NCBI GenBank assembly: GCA_020849275.1
Contig: JADLGO010000049.1
Location: forward strand, 1 to 64,000
DNA: 64,000 nt
Direction: 5' to 3'
Source of the DNA: Chthonomonadales bacterium
GTDB lineage: Bacteria; Armatimonadota; Chthonomonadetes; Chthonomonadales; CAJBBX01
The notes under the pieces were generated by a model that did no database searches, was not told the origin of the DNA, and saw nothing but the letters and a program-made list of their open reading frames with translations. Made by a program: the position numbers and the translations under genes. Positions 26,085-34,519 of the stretch are shown one piece after another. The stretch's first letter is position 1; each line of letters begins with the position of its first letter.

Positions 26085-27128
26085 ATGCGAGCCGCGATCG
26101 TCGAGGCGCCGGGGAAGCTCCTGGTGCGCGAGGTGCCGGAGCCGGTACCGGGCCCCTACGAGGCCCTCTGCCGCCTGATCTACGGCGCAACCTGCACGGG
26201 CACCGATCAGCACATCCTGCGCGGGCGCTTCCCGTGGCCCGTTGACTACCCCACCGTCCTCGGCCACGAGAGCGTGGGCCGCGTCGAGCGCGTTGGCGAG
26301 AGGGTGCGCCACCTGCGGCCCGGTGACCTGATCACGCGCGTAGGCACGCCGCCTTCGGGCGGCGCGAGCGCGACCTGGGGCGGGTTCGCCGAGTGGGGAC
26401 TCGCGCGCGACCACCGCGCGATGCGGGAGGACGGCCTGCCGGAGCGCGAGTGGTCGCCCCATCGCATCAACGAGATCGTGCCTCCCGACCTCGCGGCGGC
26501 GGACGCCACGATGATGATCACCTGGCGCGAGACGCTCAGCTACCTGCAGCGCGTCGGCGTGGGACCGGGCGCCAGCGTGCTCGTGGTGGGGTCCGGCGGC
26601 AACGGGCTCGCCTTCGCCGCGCACGCCGCCAACGGCGGCGCCGGCCGGATCGCGCTGGTGGGCAGCGCAGGTAGGGAGCGTGCCGCGCGCGCCGTCGGCG
26701 CCACGCACTTCGCGGACTACCGCGGCCCCGACCCGGCCGCCGCGACCGGCCTGGGCCTGCCCGGCGGCTACGACGTGGTCATCGACGCCGTCGGCCGGCG
26801 CGATAGCCTGGACCCCTTCCTGCCCTGCGTGCGCGATGGCGGCGCCGTGGCGGTCTACGGCGTGGATGACTGGGGCGGCGTGACCATCCGGCCACAGCGG
26901 GCGCGCGGCAGCTTCGTGTGGTCCAGCAGGGGATATGATGAGCCGGAGGCGCACGACGCGGTCGTCGGGCTCATGCGCGCGGGTCGACTGCGCGCCGCTC
27001 CGTGGTTCGAGGGCGCCGGCCCCTTCGCGCTGGAGGAAATCGCCTCCGCGTTCGAGGCCGTCCGCGAGCGACGGTGCGTGAAGGCGCTCATCCGGCTCGC
27101 GCCGGACGCGGCCGCGCCGGGCGGCTAG
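26085..27128 (+). CDS. Zinc-dependent medium-chain alcohol/polyol dehydrogenase
   Basis: A 347-residue MDR enzyme: catalytic zinc ligands in CTGTDQHI and GHESVGRVERVGE, and the cofactor loop VLVVGSGGNGLAFAAHAA. The four-cysteine structural zinc lobe of typical alcohol dehydrogenases is missing; the region reads TPPSGGASATWGGFAEW. It probably oxidises a polyol or sugar, in line with the sugar genes beside it. GGGAGG precedes ATG 26085. Its TAG stop shares the CTAG at 27125-27128 with the convergent acetyltransferase gene. Confidence 0.88.
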   Translation: MRAAIVEAPGKLLVREVPEPVPGPYEALCRLIYGATCTGTDQHILRGRFPWPVDYPTVLGHESVGRVERVGERVRHLRPGDLITRVGTPPSGGASATWGGFAEWGLARDHRAMREDGLPEREWSPHRINEIVPPDLAAADATMMITWRETLSYLQRVGVGPGASVLVVGSGGNGLAFAAHAANGGAGRIALVGSAGRERAARAVGATHFADYRGPDPAAATGLGLPGGYDVVIDAVGRRDSLDPFLPCVRDGGAVAVYGVDDWGGVTIRPQRARGSFVWSSRGYDEPEAHDAVVGLMRAGRLRAAPWFEGAGPFALEEIASAFEAVRERRCVKALIRLAPDAAAPGG

Positions 27129-28357
27129 AAGTCCCAGTCGGGCCGGGGGTCGGGCAGGCGCAGGGCCGCATCCAGGCTGGCCAGCAGCGCGTCCGGCGCG
27201 CGCAGGTCGTCGGTGATGGCCAGCCCACTCGCGGGGCGCACCCCTAGCCAGAGCCGCGTGAACGCGCCGACCGACGCCTCCAGGGTCGGCAGCGACGCGT
27301 CCTCGCCGGGCTCGCACCCGCCCTCCGCGCCCAGCGTGACCACGTAGTGGCCCTCCACGCCGCGCCATCCCTCCTCGCCCTCCAGGAACGCGGCAACCGG
27401 GTCGCTCAGCCGCAGGTTCAGCCGAAGCGGGGGGCACTCGAGGTGCGTCCGCGCCAGGCAGCCCGGCAGGTCGAGGATCCGCGCCTGCCAGTAGGCGAGC
27501 GCATGGTTGCTGCTCTCGTAGTCCGAGCGCTGGGTGACGCTGCGGTGCTTGATGGGCTGGCGGAGCAGGTCCTGCATCTGCACGCCGGCCGGCTCGCGCA
27601 TCTTCACCAGGTGCACCTGGTCGCCCAGGCTGCGTACCAGCGCCAGCAGCTCCCGAAGCTGCGCGCCGGTGCGCCACACGAGTTCGAGACGATAGGGGCC
27701 GTGCTCGGCGCCCGTCGTCCGGCACCACGCACAATGCGTGAGCTCGCCGGCCGGCCCGTCGGCGTAGCCGAGTCCGAACGCCTCCTCGGAGCCATCGGAG
27801 TCCATGTCGCTGCGCGTGATGTCGGCGCAGTGCAGGTTGACGCCCCCGTGCGCGCGGCGCCGCGCCAGGCGGGCCGCATGGACGGCTTCCCAGTCGTCGA
27901 CGGTGAGGCGCCTGGGCACGCGGTGGCGTTCGGGCACCTGCAGGTGCGCCGGGTCGAACGCCACGTGGTGCTCGTAGCCGCCCGTTCCGAAGCCGAGCTG
28001 GTTGTAGTAGCCCTGCTCAAACATGCCGAGCGCGCTGACGAGCATGCCCTCGGCGGCATCGGCGGCCAGGGCGCGCGCCGCGAGCGCGCCCGCGAGCCCC
28101 TGCTTGCGCGCCACGCGCCCCGTGGTGACGCCCGTCACGCACGAGATCGGCAGGTCCTCGTCCAGATACCGCATCCGTCCGGGCGCGGTGAGCACCAGGC
28201 ACTCGGCCTGGCCGTGCGCGTCCGCCACGAGCGCGCGCCCGCACGCGACGTACCGCTCGAACTGCTCCTCCCGGCCGGGCGGCAGCCAGCCTACCTCGCG
28301 CCAGATTCGGTGAGCCGCCTCGCGGTCGCGCTCGCGTTCGTAGGGTCTGAAGGGCAT
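27125..28357 (-). CDS. Eis-like GNAT N-acetyltransferase
   Basis: The 410-residue protein starts with a GNAT fold (MPFRPYERERDREAAHRIWREVGW), has the acetyl-CoA loop GRVARKQGLAGALAARALA, then MFEQGYYNQLGFGTGGYEH, and a C-terminal half with an SCP-like ending (TLEASVGAFTRLWLGVRPASGL) as in the Eis family. The family acetylates amines such as aminoglycosides or lysines; the true substrate is unknown. AGGAGG precedes ATG 28357. It is the last gene of a probable five-gene minus-strand operon beginning at 31889. A distant second member is at 51643-52848. Confidence 0.82.
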   Translation of the reverse strand: MPFRPYERERDREAAHRIWREVGWLPPGREEQFERYVACGRALVADAHGQAECLVLTAPGRMRYLDEDLPISCVTGVTTGRVARKQGLAGALAARALAADAAEGMLVSALGMFEQGYYNQLGFGTGGYEHHVAFDPAHLQVPERHRVPRRLTVDDWEAVHAARLARRRAHGGVNLHCADITRSDMDSDGSEEAFGLGYADGPAGELTHCAWCRTTGAEHGPYRLELVWRTGAQLRELLALVRSLGDQVHLVKMREPAGVQMQDLLRQPIKHRSVTQRSDYESSNHALAYWQARILDLPGCLARTHLECPPLRLNLRLSDPVAAFLEGEEGWRGVEGHYVVTLGAEGGCEPGEDASLPTLEASVGAFTRLWLGVRPASGLAITDDLRAPDALLASLDAALRLPDPRPDWDF

Positions 28358-28395
28358 CCCGCCTCCTGTGCTCCCTGGCCGCGCCGGCGTGCTGC

Positions 28396-29301
28396 TCACG
28401 CCGGCGCGGCCAGCCATTCCAGCGCGCCCCTCGCCGCGGCGAGCGGGTCGCCGGGCGCCGCGATGCTCACCGCGAAGGGCCGGTCCCCCAGGGCGGCTCG
28501 CACCTCGTTGCGCGCGGCCGTTCCGCTGCCGAACGGCAGATGACCATCGAGCAGCGGGACGCCAGGGCGGGTGTCCACGTCGTGCACCTGCACGTAGCGC
28601 AGCCGGGCCCCCAGCGCCGCGGCCGCCCGGTCCGGGCTCTCACCGGCAAGCATGGCGTGTCCCGTGTCGAGGGCGGCGGCAACGTTTGGCCGTGCCGCCT
28701 CATCGACGATCGACGCGATCTCGGCGGAGGAGGCGAACATCCGGAACGGCGCCGCCTGCAGCAGGATCTGCGTCCGGCCGGCGTCTGCCAGCGCGCGCAG
28801 GCTCTGGATGAGCAGTGCGCGCGCCTCGGCGGCCGACTGGTAGTTCTCGGCGAGCCGGCTCGGCGCCACCACGAGGAAGGGGATGCCGAGCGCCCGCATC
28901 CTCGCGAGCGCCGCCAGCAGACTGTCGAGGGTTGCCTTTCGCCGCCAGGACACGGCGTCCGAGAGACTGCCGGTCAGATAGGGCCGCAGAGCGTGCATCG
29001 CGTTGACGCAGCTCGGCCTCATTCCCGCGCGCTCGGCGGCCGCTCGCCACCGCTCCTCCGCGACGAGGCAATCCGGCGTCAGCTCGAGGGCGCGGTAGCC
29101 GGCCGCGCTTAAGTCGGCGAGGGGCCATCCCGCGGTGCCGCCGGTGAGGTAGGCGCAGTTGATCGCGGGCGACACGACGGGTGACATGGGGGGCTCCCCT
29201 CCCGACCCGGTGGCGCTGAGCGACCGCCGGGGCAACGCGAGGGCCGCGACGGCGGCGCCGGCCGCCGCCACAACCTCCCTGCGCGTCATCGAGACCGGCA
29301 T
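28396..29301 (-). CDS. Exported sugar phosphate isomerase/epimerase-like TIM-barrel protein
   Basis: 301 residues. The N-terminus is a Tat-type signal (MTRREVVAAAGAAVAALALP). The mature part fits the AP-endonuclease-2/xylose isomerase-like TIM barrel: DLSAAGYRALELTPDCLV, MRALGIPFLVVAPSRLAENY, ALDTGHAMLAGE and LRYVQVHDVD, which hold metal-binding His/Asp/Glu positions. Such exported members are common near Gfo/Idh oxidoreductases in sugar catabolism. ATG 29301 is preceded by AGAGGG; ATG 29289 is an alternative. It lies 28 bp after the URO-D-like gene. Confidence 0.8.
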   Translation of the reverse strand: MPVSMTRREVVAAAGAAVAALALPRRSLSATGSGGEPPMSPVVSPAINCAYLTGGTAGWPLADLSAAGYRALELTPDCLVAEERWRAAAERAGMRPSCVNAMHALRPYLTGSLSDAVSWRRKATLDSLLAALARMRALGIPFLVVAPSRLAENYQSAAEARALLIQSLRALADAGRTQILLQAAPFRMFASSAEIASIVDEAARPNVAAALDTGHAMLAGESPDRAAAALGARLRYVQVHDVDTRPGVPLLDGHLPFGSGTAARNEVRAALGDRPFAVSIAAPGDPLAAARGALEWLAAPA

Positions 29302-29329
29302 CGCAATGCCCTCTGCCGCGCCGGGCGCA

Positions 29330-30391
29330 TCATGGCCTGCCGAACGCCGTCACGGCGTCCACGATGGCCGGGTAGCTCGTGCGCCATGCGCCGGCGGGCA
29401 CGTTCTCCGACACCTGGATCTGGAGTCGACCTGTGTGACCGGCCTCCGCGAGGATCCGCTCGGCCGACGCGCGCGCCACGTTGGCCGGCTGCAGGTGCAC
29501 GGACGACGGGAAGTTGACCCCGAGCCTCATGCGCGGCCACATGTCGGCCGCCGCGCCGACGGCCGTGTCGTTGTCCGGCGGGGGCGACAGCGAGTCCAGG
29601 CCGTCCACGCGCGACTCGCCGATCGAGCTCCAGAGCGGCTTCAGGTCGCCGTCCATGTGCACGTAGATCGGCGTGCCACGGTCGGCGAGCATATCCGCGA
29701 GCTCGGCGTAGAGCGGCATGGCGTGCTCGCGGAAGTAGCGCGGGCCGATCGCCGGCGCGGTGATGTTGTCGGGGAAGACGACGTAGGGCAGAGGGGCCCG
29801 GCGCACAATATCGAACACCCTCCGCGCGATCCCGGCCATCAGGTCCACGCACTCGTGGACCCGCTCCGGGCAGTCGACCAGGTGTGCCGCCAGGTCCTCC
29901 AGCGACACCCACTGCACCCAGAGCTGCTGATAGGGCGTGCGGTCGATGGCGACATGGGCCACGCCGTCGTCGCCCATGTCGCGTTCGTCGCGCAGGAACC
30001 GCTCCGTGTCGTCCACAACCACGGCGTCCCGGAGGAGGGCGGCAAGCACCGTGTAGTCGCGGGGCTCGCGCACGTAGTGACGGGCGATCGACGACGAGCC
30101 GTAGGCCGGCTCGTAGTAGCGCTCCTCGACCAGGCAGCCTGCGGGCGTCACAAGCGTCGTGCGCGTGCCGGGGAGGCCGCCCCGGGCGGTCGGCTCCGCC
30201 TCGAATCGGCAGCGCGGGTACTCACATCGGTGCACGCCGGACCAGCGCAGCACGCCCATGTTGGCCCGGCCTACCAGGTCCCACACCGCCTGATTCGGCG
30301 CGGCGATGCCGTCGTACTGGGCGAAGGGCACGCGGTCGTGCTCCCGGCCGGTCACCACCGCGAGGATCCGCTCGCGCATCGTCATCGCCAC
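29330..30391 (-). CDS. Uroporphyrinogen decarboxylase (URO-D) family protein, MtaA-like
   Basis: A 353-residue TIM-barrel protein. It begins with the family pattern MRERILAVVTGREHDRVPF and shows PYVVFPDNITAPAIGPRYF, PIYVHMDGDLKPLW and a C-terminal VSENVPAGAW. It lacks the N-terminal RxxR block of true haem-pathway HemE, so a methyltransferase or other role is more likely. GTG 30391 is chosen because GGAGG (30404-30400) lies 8 nt upstream; ATG 30385 is 2 codons in. It sits between a Gfo/Idh oxidoreductase and the TIM-barrel isomerase in one operon. Confidence 0.8.
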   Translation of the reverse strand: MAMTMRERILAVVTGREHDRVPFAQYDGIAAPNQAVWDLVGRANMGVLRWSGVHRCEYPRCRFEAEPTARGGLPGTRTTLVTPAGCLVEERYYEPAYGSSSIARHYVREPRDYTVLAALLRDAVVVDDTERFLRDERDMGDDGVAHVAIDRTPYQQLWVQWVSLEDLAAHLVDCPERVHECVDLMAGIARRVFDIVRRAPLPYVVFPDNITAPAIGPRYFREHAMPLYAELADMLADRGTPIYVHMDGDLKPLWSSIGESRVDGLDSLSPPPDNDTAVGAAADMWPRMRLGVNFPSSVHLQPANVARASAERILAEAGHTGRLQIQVSENVPAGAWRTSYPAIVDAVTAFGRP

Positions 30392-30432
30392 GCCATGCTC
30401 CTCCCGCAGCCCGCCGCGCGGCCCGCGCTCCG

Positions 30433-31422
30433 CTACTCGACCGCCGTCGTCCGCACCGGGCGGCCGCCACCGGCCGCCGACTCCGCCGCGGCGAGCGCGG
30501 CGGCCAGCGTGCGCGCCGCGTCCTCGTAGGAGGAGCGTATGAGCGACTGATCGCCGCGCTCCACGGCCAACAGGAACCCCTCGATCTCCGCCTGGTACGG
30601 ATCGTCCTCGGCGTGGAAGTGGACCGTCTCCTCGCTCATCCTCCCGCGGACGCTGCTCGTGGCCATGTCCCAGGTCAGCGTGAAGTCGTCCCCGATGCAG
30701 GCTACCTCCCACACCCACCCGCGATGCGACCAGTTGTGTAGGTGGGTCCCGAGCGCGCCGCCCGAGAAGCGCAGGTTCACGCTGATCGTGTCGTCGACGG
30801 TGGCGCGCTCGCCGCGCGGCATCAGCCGGTTGGCGGCGAACGCCTGGGCCTCGACCACGTCATCGCGCAACACGTAGCGCGCCACGTCCAGCAGATGCAC
30901 CCCCTGCTCCACGATCGGCCCGCCCGAGCGCTCGCAGGTCAGAAGCCACTCGGGGATCCCCTCCCAGAAGGCGACGGGCCAGGCGCCGCGAACGGTGCAA
31001 GAGAGCACGACGCGCCCATCAAGCAACTCGCGCATGTGCTCCGTCACGCGCGCCCAACGATACATAAAGCCGACCGAGTTGACAACGCCGGCCCCGCGGA
31101 TCGCCTCCAGGCACGCCGCGGCGTCCTGCATGGTAAGAGCCGGCGGCTTCTCGCAGAAGAGCGCGGCGCCGCGCGCGCAGATGGCGCGAATCGGCTCGAC
31201 GCGCACGAAGTGGGGCGTGCAGAGCAGAACGGCGTCCAGCGCCTCGCGCTCCAGCATCTCGCGGTAGTCCGCGTACGCCCGGGCGCCGTGCTCGTGCGCC
31301 GCGACCCGCGCGCGATCCTCGCGCACATCGGCCACGGCCGCCACGCGCGCCCGTCCCGACGCGGCGACCCGCTTCGCGTGGGCCACGCCCGGTCCGCCGA
31401 GCCCGACGATCCCGACGTTCAC
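30433..31422 (-). CDS. Gfo/Idh/MocA family oxidoreductase
   Basis: 329 residues with Rossmann loop VGIVGLGGPGVAHAKR, the CEKPPALTM version of the EKP motif, and the C-terminal substrate domain with GGPIVEQGVHLLDVARY, whose His is typically catalytic. The substrate is unknown, probably a cyclic polyol or sugar. The start GTG 31422 overlaps the TGA of the PNPOx-like gene (GTGA), and a GGAGG lies within that gene's end, so translation is coupled. Confidence 0.9.
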   Translation of the reverse strand: MNVGIVGLGGPGVAHAKRVAASGRARVAAVADVREDRARVAAHEHGARAYADYREMLEREALDAVLLCTPHFVRVEPIRAICARGAALFCEKPPALTMQDAAACLEAIRGAGVVNSVGFMYRWARVTEHMRELLDGRVVLSCTVRGAWPVAFWEGIPEWLLTCERSGGPIVEQGVHLLDVARYVLRDDVVEAQAFAANRLMPRGERATVDDTISVNLRFSGGALGTHLHNWSHRGWVWEVACIGDDFTLTWDMATSSVRGRMSEETVHFHAEDDPYQAEIEGFLLAVERGDQSLIRSSYEDAARTLAAALAAAESAAGGGRPVRTTAVE

Positions 31423-31889
31423 GTCGCCTCCTCTTCCGGCGCGCCGGCGGCATCCAGGCGCACCTCGGCCCGGTAGCCGAAGCCCACGCGGTTGTCCAGC
31501 CAGCGCACCCGGCGCGGCCGGAGCACGTAGAGCGTGCCCGCCGCGACGGCGGCCTCGAGCTCGGCGGGCAACTGGAATCGCGACCGGTAGAGCCGCAGGA
31601 TGCGCCGTCGCTCCGCGCCCCGAACGGGAGCGGTATCGCCCTCGACCTGAACGCCCCGGATCGCGCTCCACTGCCACACCGCCGGGTAGACGGCGGCGGC
31701 CGCGCGGCCACGGGCCCGGAGCGCCGCGCTGTGCCGTGATGCGGGCGAGGAGAGCCAGTAGAGCGCCAGCCCCTCGCTCACGTAGTACACCGGGGCCACC
31801 CCGGGCAGCCCCTCCTCACTCACGGTGGCCAGCGCCATCGTCGACTGCGACTCCAGGAAGGCCCGCACCGCGGCCAGCGTCTCGTCCAT
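31419..31889 (-). CDS. Pyridoxamine 5'-phosphate oxidase-family (FMN-binding split barrel) protein
   Basis: A 156-residue protein with SQSTMALATVSEEGLPGVAPVYYV and LYWLSSPASRHSAALRA, the split-barrel flavin fold. It is shorter than true PdxH and lacks its C-terminal PLP-site residues, so a general FMN-dependent reductase or haem/flavin-binding role is likelier. ATG 31889 follows GGGGAG; the frame opens a little earlier (31910). It is first in the five-gene operon running to 27125. Confidence 0.8.
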   Translation of the reverse strand: MDETLAAVRAFLESQSTMALATVSEEGLPGVAPVYYVSEGLALYWLSSPASRHSAALRARGRAAAAVYPAVWQWSAIRGVQVEGDTAPVRGAERRRILRLYRSRFQLPAELEAAVAAGTLYVLRPRRVRWLDNRVGFGYRAEVRLDAAGAPEEEAT

Positions 31890-32081
31890 CGACTCCCCCC
31901 GGCCGCGCACGGCGCGCGCCGAGGGACCTTACGCGGCGCGGGCCGCCGTTTCCTGCGCGCGAGCGGCCCCGGCCGTTATTAGCGGGCGGGGCCGGAACAG
32001 AGACGCCGGGAGCGGCGCGTGGCCGCGGCCAACTTCACCCTGCGCGACGCTCATCAGCCAGCCGCGGCGGCCCGAGCGACG

Positions 32082-32090
32082 TGGTATCAT
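32082..32090 (+). promoter_or_regulatory. Extended -10 promoter element for the serpin gene
   Basis: TG-G-TATCAT, an extended -10 element, lies 48 bp before ATG 32139. No good -35 box is found 17 nt upstream. The same TATCAT hexamer occurs ahead of asd and the methylase gene. The rest of the 250-bp divergent gap holds a 7-bp inverted repeat, CGGCCCC/GGGGCCG (31964-31994), and nothing else recognisable. Confidence 0.4.
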
Positions 32091-32138
32091 TAGATCCACC
32101 AGGGCCGGGAGGGCGATCGCGCCCGGCGGGAGGGTGAC

Positions 32139-33413
32139 ATGGAACCGGAGCGGCTGCGCGTCGTGTTGCTGACGGCGGCCCCCTTCGTGCTCATGCTGGC
32201 CAGCCTGGGCGCGTGCCGCGGCCAGGGAGACGGCGAGACGCCACCCGCCCCGCCGCGGACCCTCGCGGCCGCTGAGCCTCGGTTCGTCTCCGCGGTCAAC
32301 GACTTCGGCCTGCGCCTCTATCGTCGCCTTGCGAGCGGCGGCTCCCAGGGCAACCTCTTCCTCTCGCCCGTCAGCGTCCATCTTGCGCTCGACATGGTCT
32401 TCAACGGCGCGCAGCGATCCACGCGCGAGGCGATGGCGAAGACGCTTGCACTGCAGGGCCTGACGCCGGAGGAGACGTCGAAGGCCGCGTCCGCCTTGAT
32501 GGAGGCGCTGCGGCAGCCCGCGGATGCCGTTCAGATCGAGGCGGCCAACGCGCTCTGGGCGCGCGAGGGCCTCGTGCTCGCCCCCGAGTTTCGACGCCGC
32601 ACCCAGAGGGAGTTCGACGCCGCCGTGCACCGGGCCGACTTCGCGTCGCCCGGCACCGCGGACGAGGTGAACGCCTGGGTCCGCGACCGCACACACGGCA
32701 AGATCGAGCGGATCGTCGACGCGGCGACCGTGCGCGACGCCATCCTGCTGCTCGTGAACGCGCTGTACTTCAAGGGGCGCTGGTCCGTGCCGTTCTCGCC
32801 CGGCCTCACCCAGGAGAGCCACTTCCACACGGAGGCGGACGGCGCGCGCCGCGTGCCATTCATGCGGCGCACCGCCGAGATGCCCTACGACGAGAACGCG
32901 CTCTTTCAGGCCGTTGCGCTGCCCTACGGCGACGGGCGGGTGCGCATGGTGGTGATCCTGCCGAAGCCGGGCCGCTCGCTCGCCGACGTGAACGCGCAAC
33001 TTACGGCGGAGCGCTGGAGGTTGTGGACCGGCGCCCTCGCGAAGCGCAAGGGCACGCTCGCGCTCCCGCGCTTCAAGACGGAGTACGGAACGTCCTTGCG
33101 CCCCGCGCTCGCCGCGATGGGGATGGAGGTCGCGTTCGGCGGCCAGGCCGACTTCGGCGGCATGCTCGCCCAGGGCGCGCACCAGCAGCTCACCGGCCGC
33201 GTAAGGCTATCCGACGTAATACACAAGACCGCGCTCGAGGTGAACGAGGAGGGAACCGAGGCCGCGGCCGCCACGGGTGCCGTCATGGGGATCACCTCCG
33301 TGCGGCCCGTGCAACCCTTCCAGATGACCGTCGACCGCCCGTTCCTGCTCGCCATCGAGCATCAGTCCAGCGGCGCCCTTCTGTTCCTGGGCGCCATCCG
33401 CGATCCCCGGTAG
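32139..33413 (+). CDS. Serpin-family serine protease inhibitor, predicted lipoprotein
   Basis: A 424-residue serpin. The N-terminus is a lipoprotein signal with lipobox LASLGAC (Cys26), so it should be anchored in a membrane facing the periplasm or surface. Serpin landmarks are NLFLSPVSVHLALDMVFNGA, LLVNALYFKGRW, YDENALFQAVALPYG and the C-terminal VDRPFLLAIEH. The reactive loop hinge EEGTEAAAATG (370-380) has small residues at P15-P9, which predicts true inhibitory behaviour. Counting from the hinge, P1-P1' is Thr386-Ser387, a guess that points to elastase- or subtilisin-like targets. It probably protects the cell from foreign or its own proteases. The URO-D-like gene follows after 89 bp. Confidence 0.93.
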   Translation: MEPERLRVVLLTAAPFVLMLASLGACRGQGDGETPPAPPRTLAAAEPRFVSAVNDFGLRLYRRLASGGSQGNLFLSPVSVHLALDMVFNGAQRSTREAMAKTLALQGLTPEETSKAASALMEALRQPADAVQIEAANALWAREGLVLAPEFRRRTQREFDAAVHRADFASPGTADEVNAWVRDRTHGKIERIVDAATVRDAILLLVNALYFKGRWSVPFSPGLTQESHFHTEADGARRVPFMRRTAEMPYDENALFQAVALPYGDGRVRMVVILPKPGRSLADVNAQLTAERWRLWTGALAKRKGTLALPRFKTEYGTSLRPALAAMGMEVAFGGQADFGGMLAQGAHQQLTGRVRLSDVIHKTALEVNEEGTEAAAATGAVMGITSVRPVQPFQMTVDRPFLLAIEHQSSGALLFLGAIRDPR

Positions 33414-33502
33414 ACCGCGAAGCCTTGCGCCCGCTGGCGCGCTCCCGCCGTCACCGGCCGGAGCCGCCGCCACCCCACTCCACGGGAGGACAATCGACCA
33501 CC

Positions 33503-34519
33503 ATGCCCGACGAGACCGTGCGCTCGCGCTTCCAGAAGGTGATGCGCGGCGAGATGCCCCGAGACCGCCTGCCCATCATCGAATGGGCGACGTGGTGGAA
33601 CCAGACCATCGACCGCTGGCGCGGCGAGGGCCTGCCTGCCGACCTGGACTGGACGGCCATCAAGCGCTACTTCGACCTGGACGTGGACGTGCAGCTGTGG
33701 TTCCCGCAGTTTCGGCCGGGCCCCGCTCCCGGCGCGCCCACCGCGCACGGCCAGGGCTGGGTCGCCGACGAGGCCGGCTATGAGGCCCTGCTGCCCTGGC
33801 TCTACCCGGACCCGATCCCCTATGACCGTGACCACTGGCGGCGCGTCGCCGAGCGACAGGCGGCCGGCGAGGTGATCGCCTGGATCACGCTGAGCGGCTT
33901 CTTCTGGTGGCCGCGTGTCCTCCTGGGCATCGAGCAGCACCTCTACGCGTTCTACGACCAGGCCGACCTGATGCGCCGCATGATCGACGACCAGACCGAC
34001 TACATGCTCCGCTGCCTCGACGACTTCTGCGCCATCTGCACCCCGGACTTCATGACCTTCGGCGAAGACCTCTCCTACAACCACGGGCCGATGCTCTCGC
34101 GTGGCCAGTTCGACACCTTCCTAGCGCCCGGCTACCGCCGCGTGGTGCCGGAGCTGAAGCGACGCGGCATCCACGTGCTCGTCGACAGCGACGGCGACGT
34201 CGAGCCGCTGATCCCCTGGTTCGAGGAGGAGGGCATCGAGGGCATCCTGCCCCTGGAGCGCATGGCCGGCGTCGACGTCAACCGGGTGCGAGCGCGCCAC
34301 CCGCGCTGGAAGATGATCGGCGCCTACGACAAGACGGTGATGCACCTCGGCGAGGCCGCGATGCGCGCCGAGTTCGAGCGGCTCCTCCCCGTGATGCGCA
34401 GTGGACACTACATCCCGTCGGTGGACCATCAGACGCCGCCCGGCGTCTCGCTGGAGGACTACCGGCTGTACCTGCGGCTCCTGCGCGAGTATGCGGCCCT
34501 TGCGGTGCGGGACCGATGA
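33503..34519 (+). CDS. Uroporphyrinogen decarboxylase (URO-D) family protein, putative corrinoid methyltransferase
   Basis: A 338-residue TIM-barrel protein beginning RSRFQKVMRGEMPRDRLPIIEW. Features include DFMTFGEDLSYNHGPMLSRGQFDTFLAPGYRR, GIHVLVDSDGDVEPLIPWFEEEGIEGILPLE and a C-terminal HYIPSVDHQTPPGVSLEDY, the layout of MtaA/MtbA-like and related members rather than HemE. GGGAGGA precedes ATG 33503. The stop overlaps the start of the HyuA gene (ATGA), a tight coupling that argues the two act together. Confidence 0.85.
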   Translation: MPDETVRSRFQKVMRGEMPRDRLPIIEWATWWNQTIDRWRGEGLPADLDWTAIKRYFDLDVDVQLWFPQFRPGPAPGAPTAHGQGWVADEAGYEALLPWLYPDPIPYDRDHWRRVAERQAAGEVIAWITLSGFFWWPRVLLGIEQHLYAFYDQADLMRRMIDDQTDYMLRCLDDFCAICTPDFMTFGEDLSYNHGPMLSRGQFDTFLAPGYRRVVPELKRRGIHVLVDSDGDVEPLIPWFEEEGIEGILPLERMAGVDVNRVRARHPRWKMIGAYDKTVMHLGEAAMRAEFERLLPVMRSGHYIPSVDHQTPPGVSLEDYRLYLRLLREYAALAVRDR

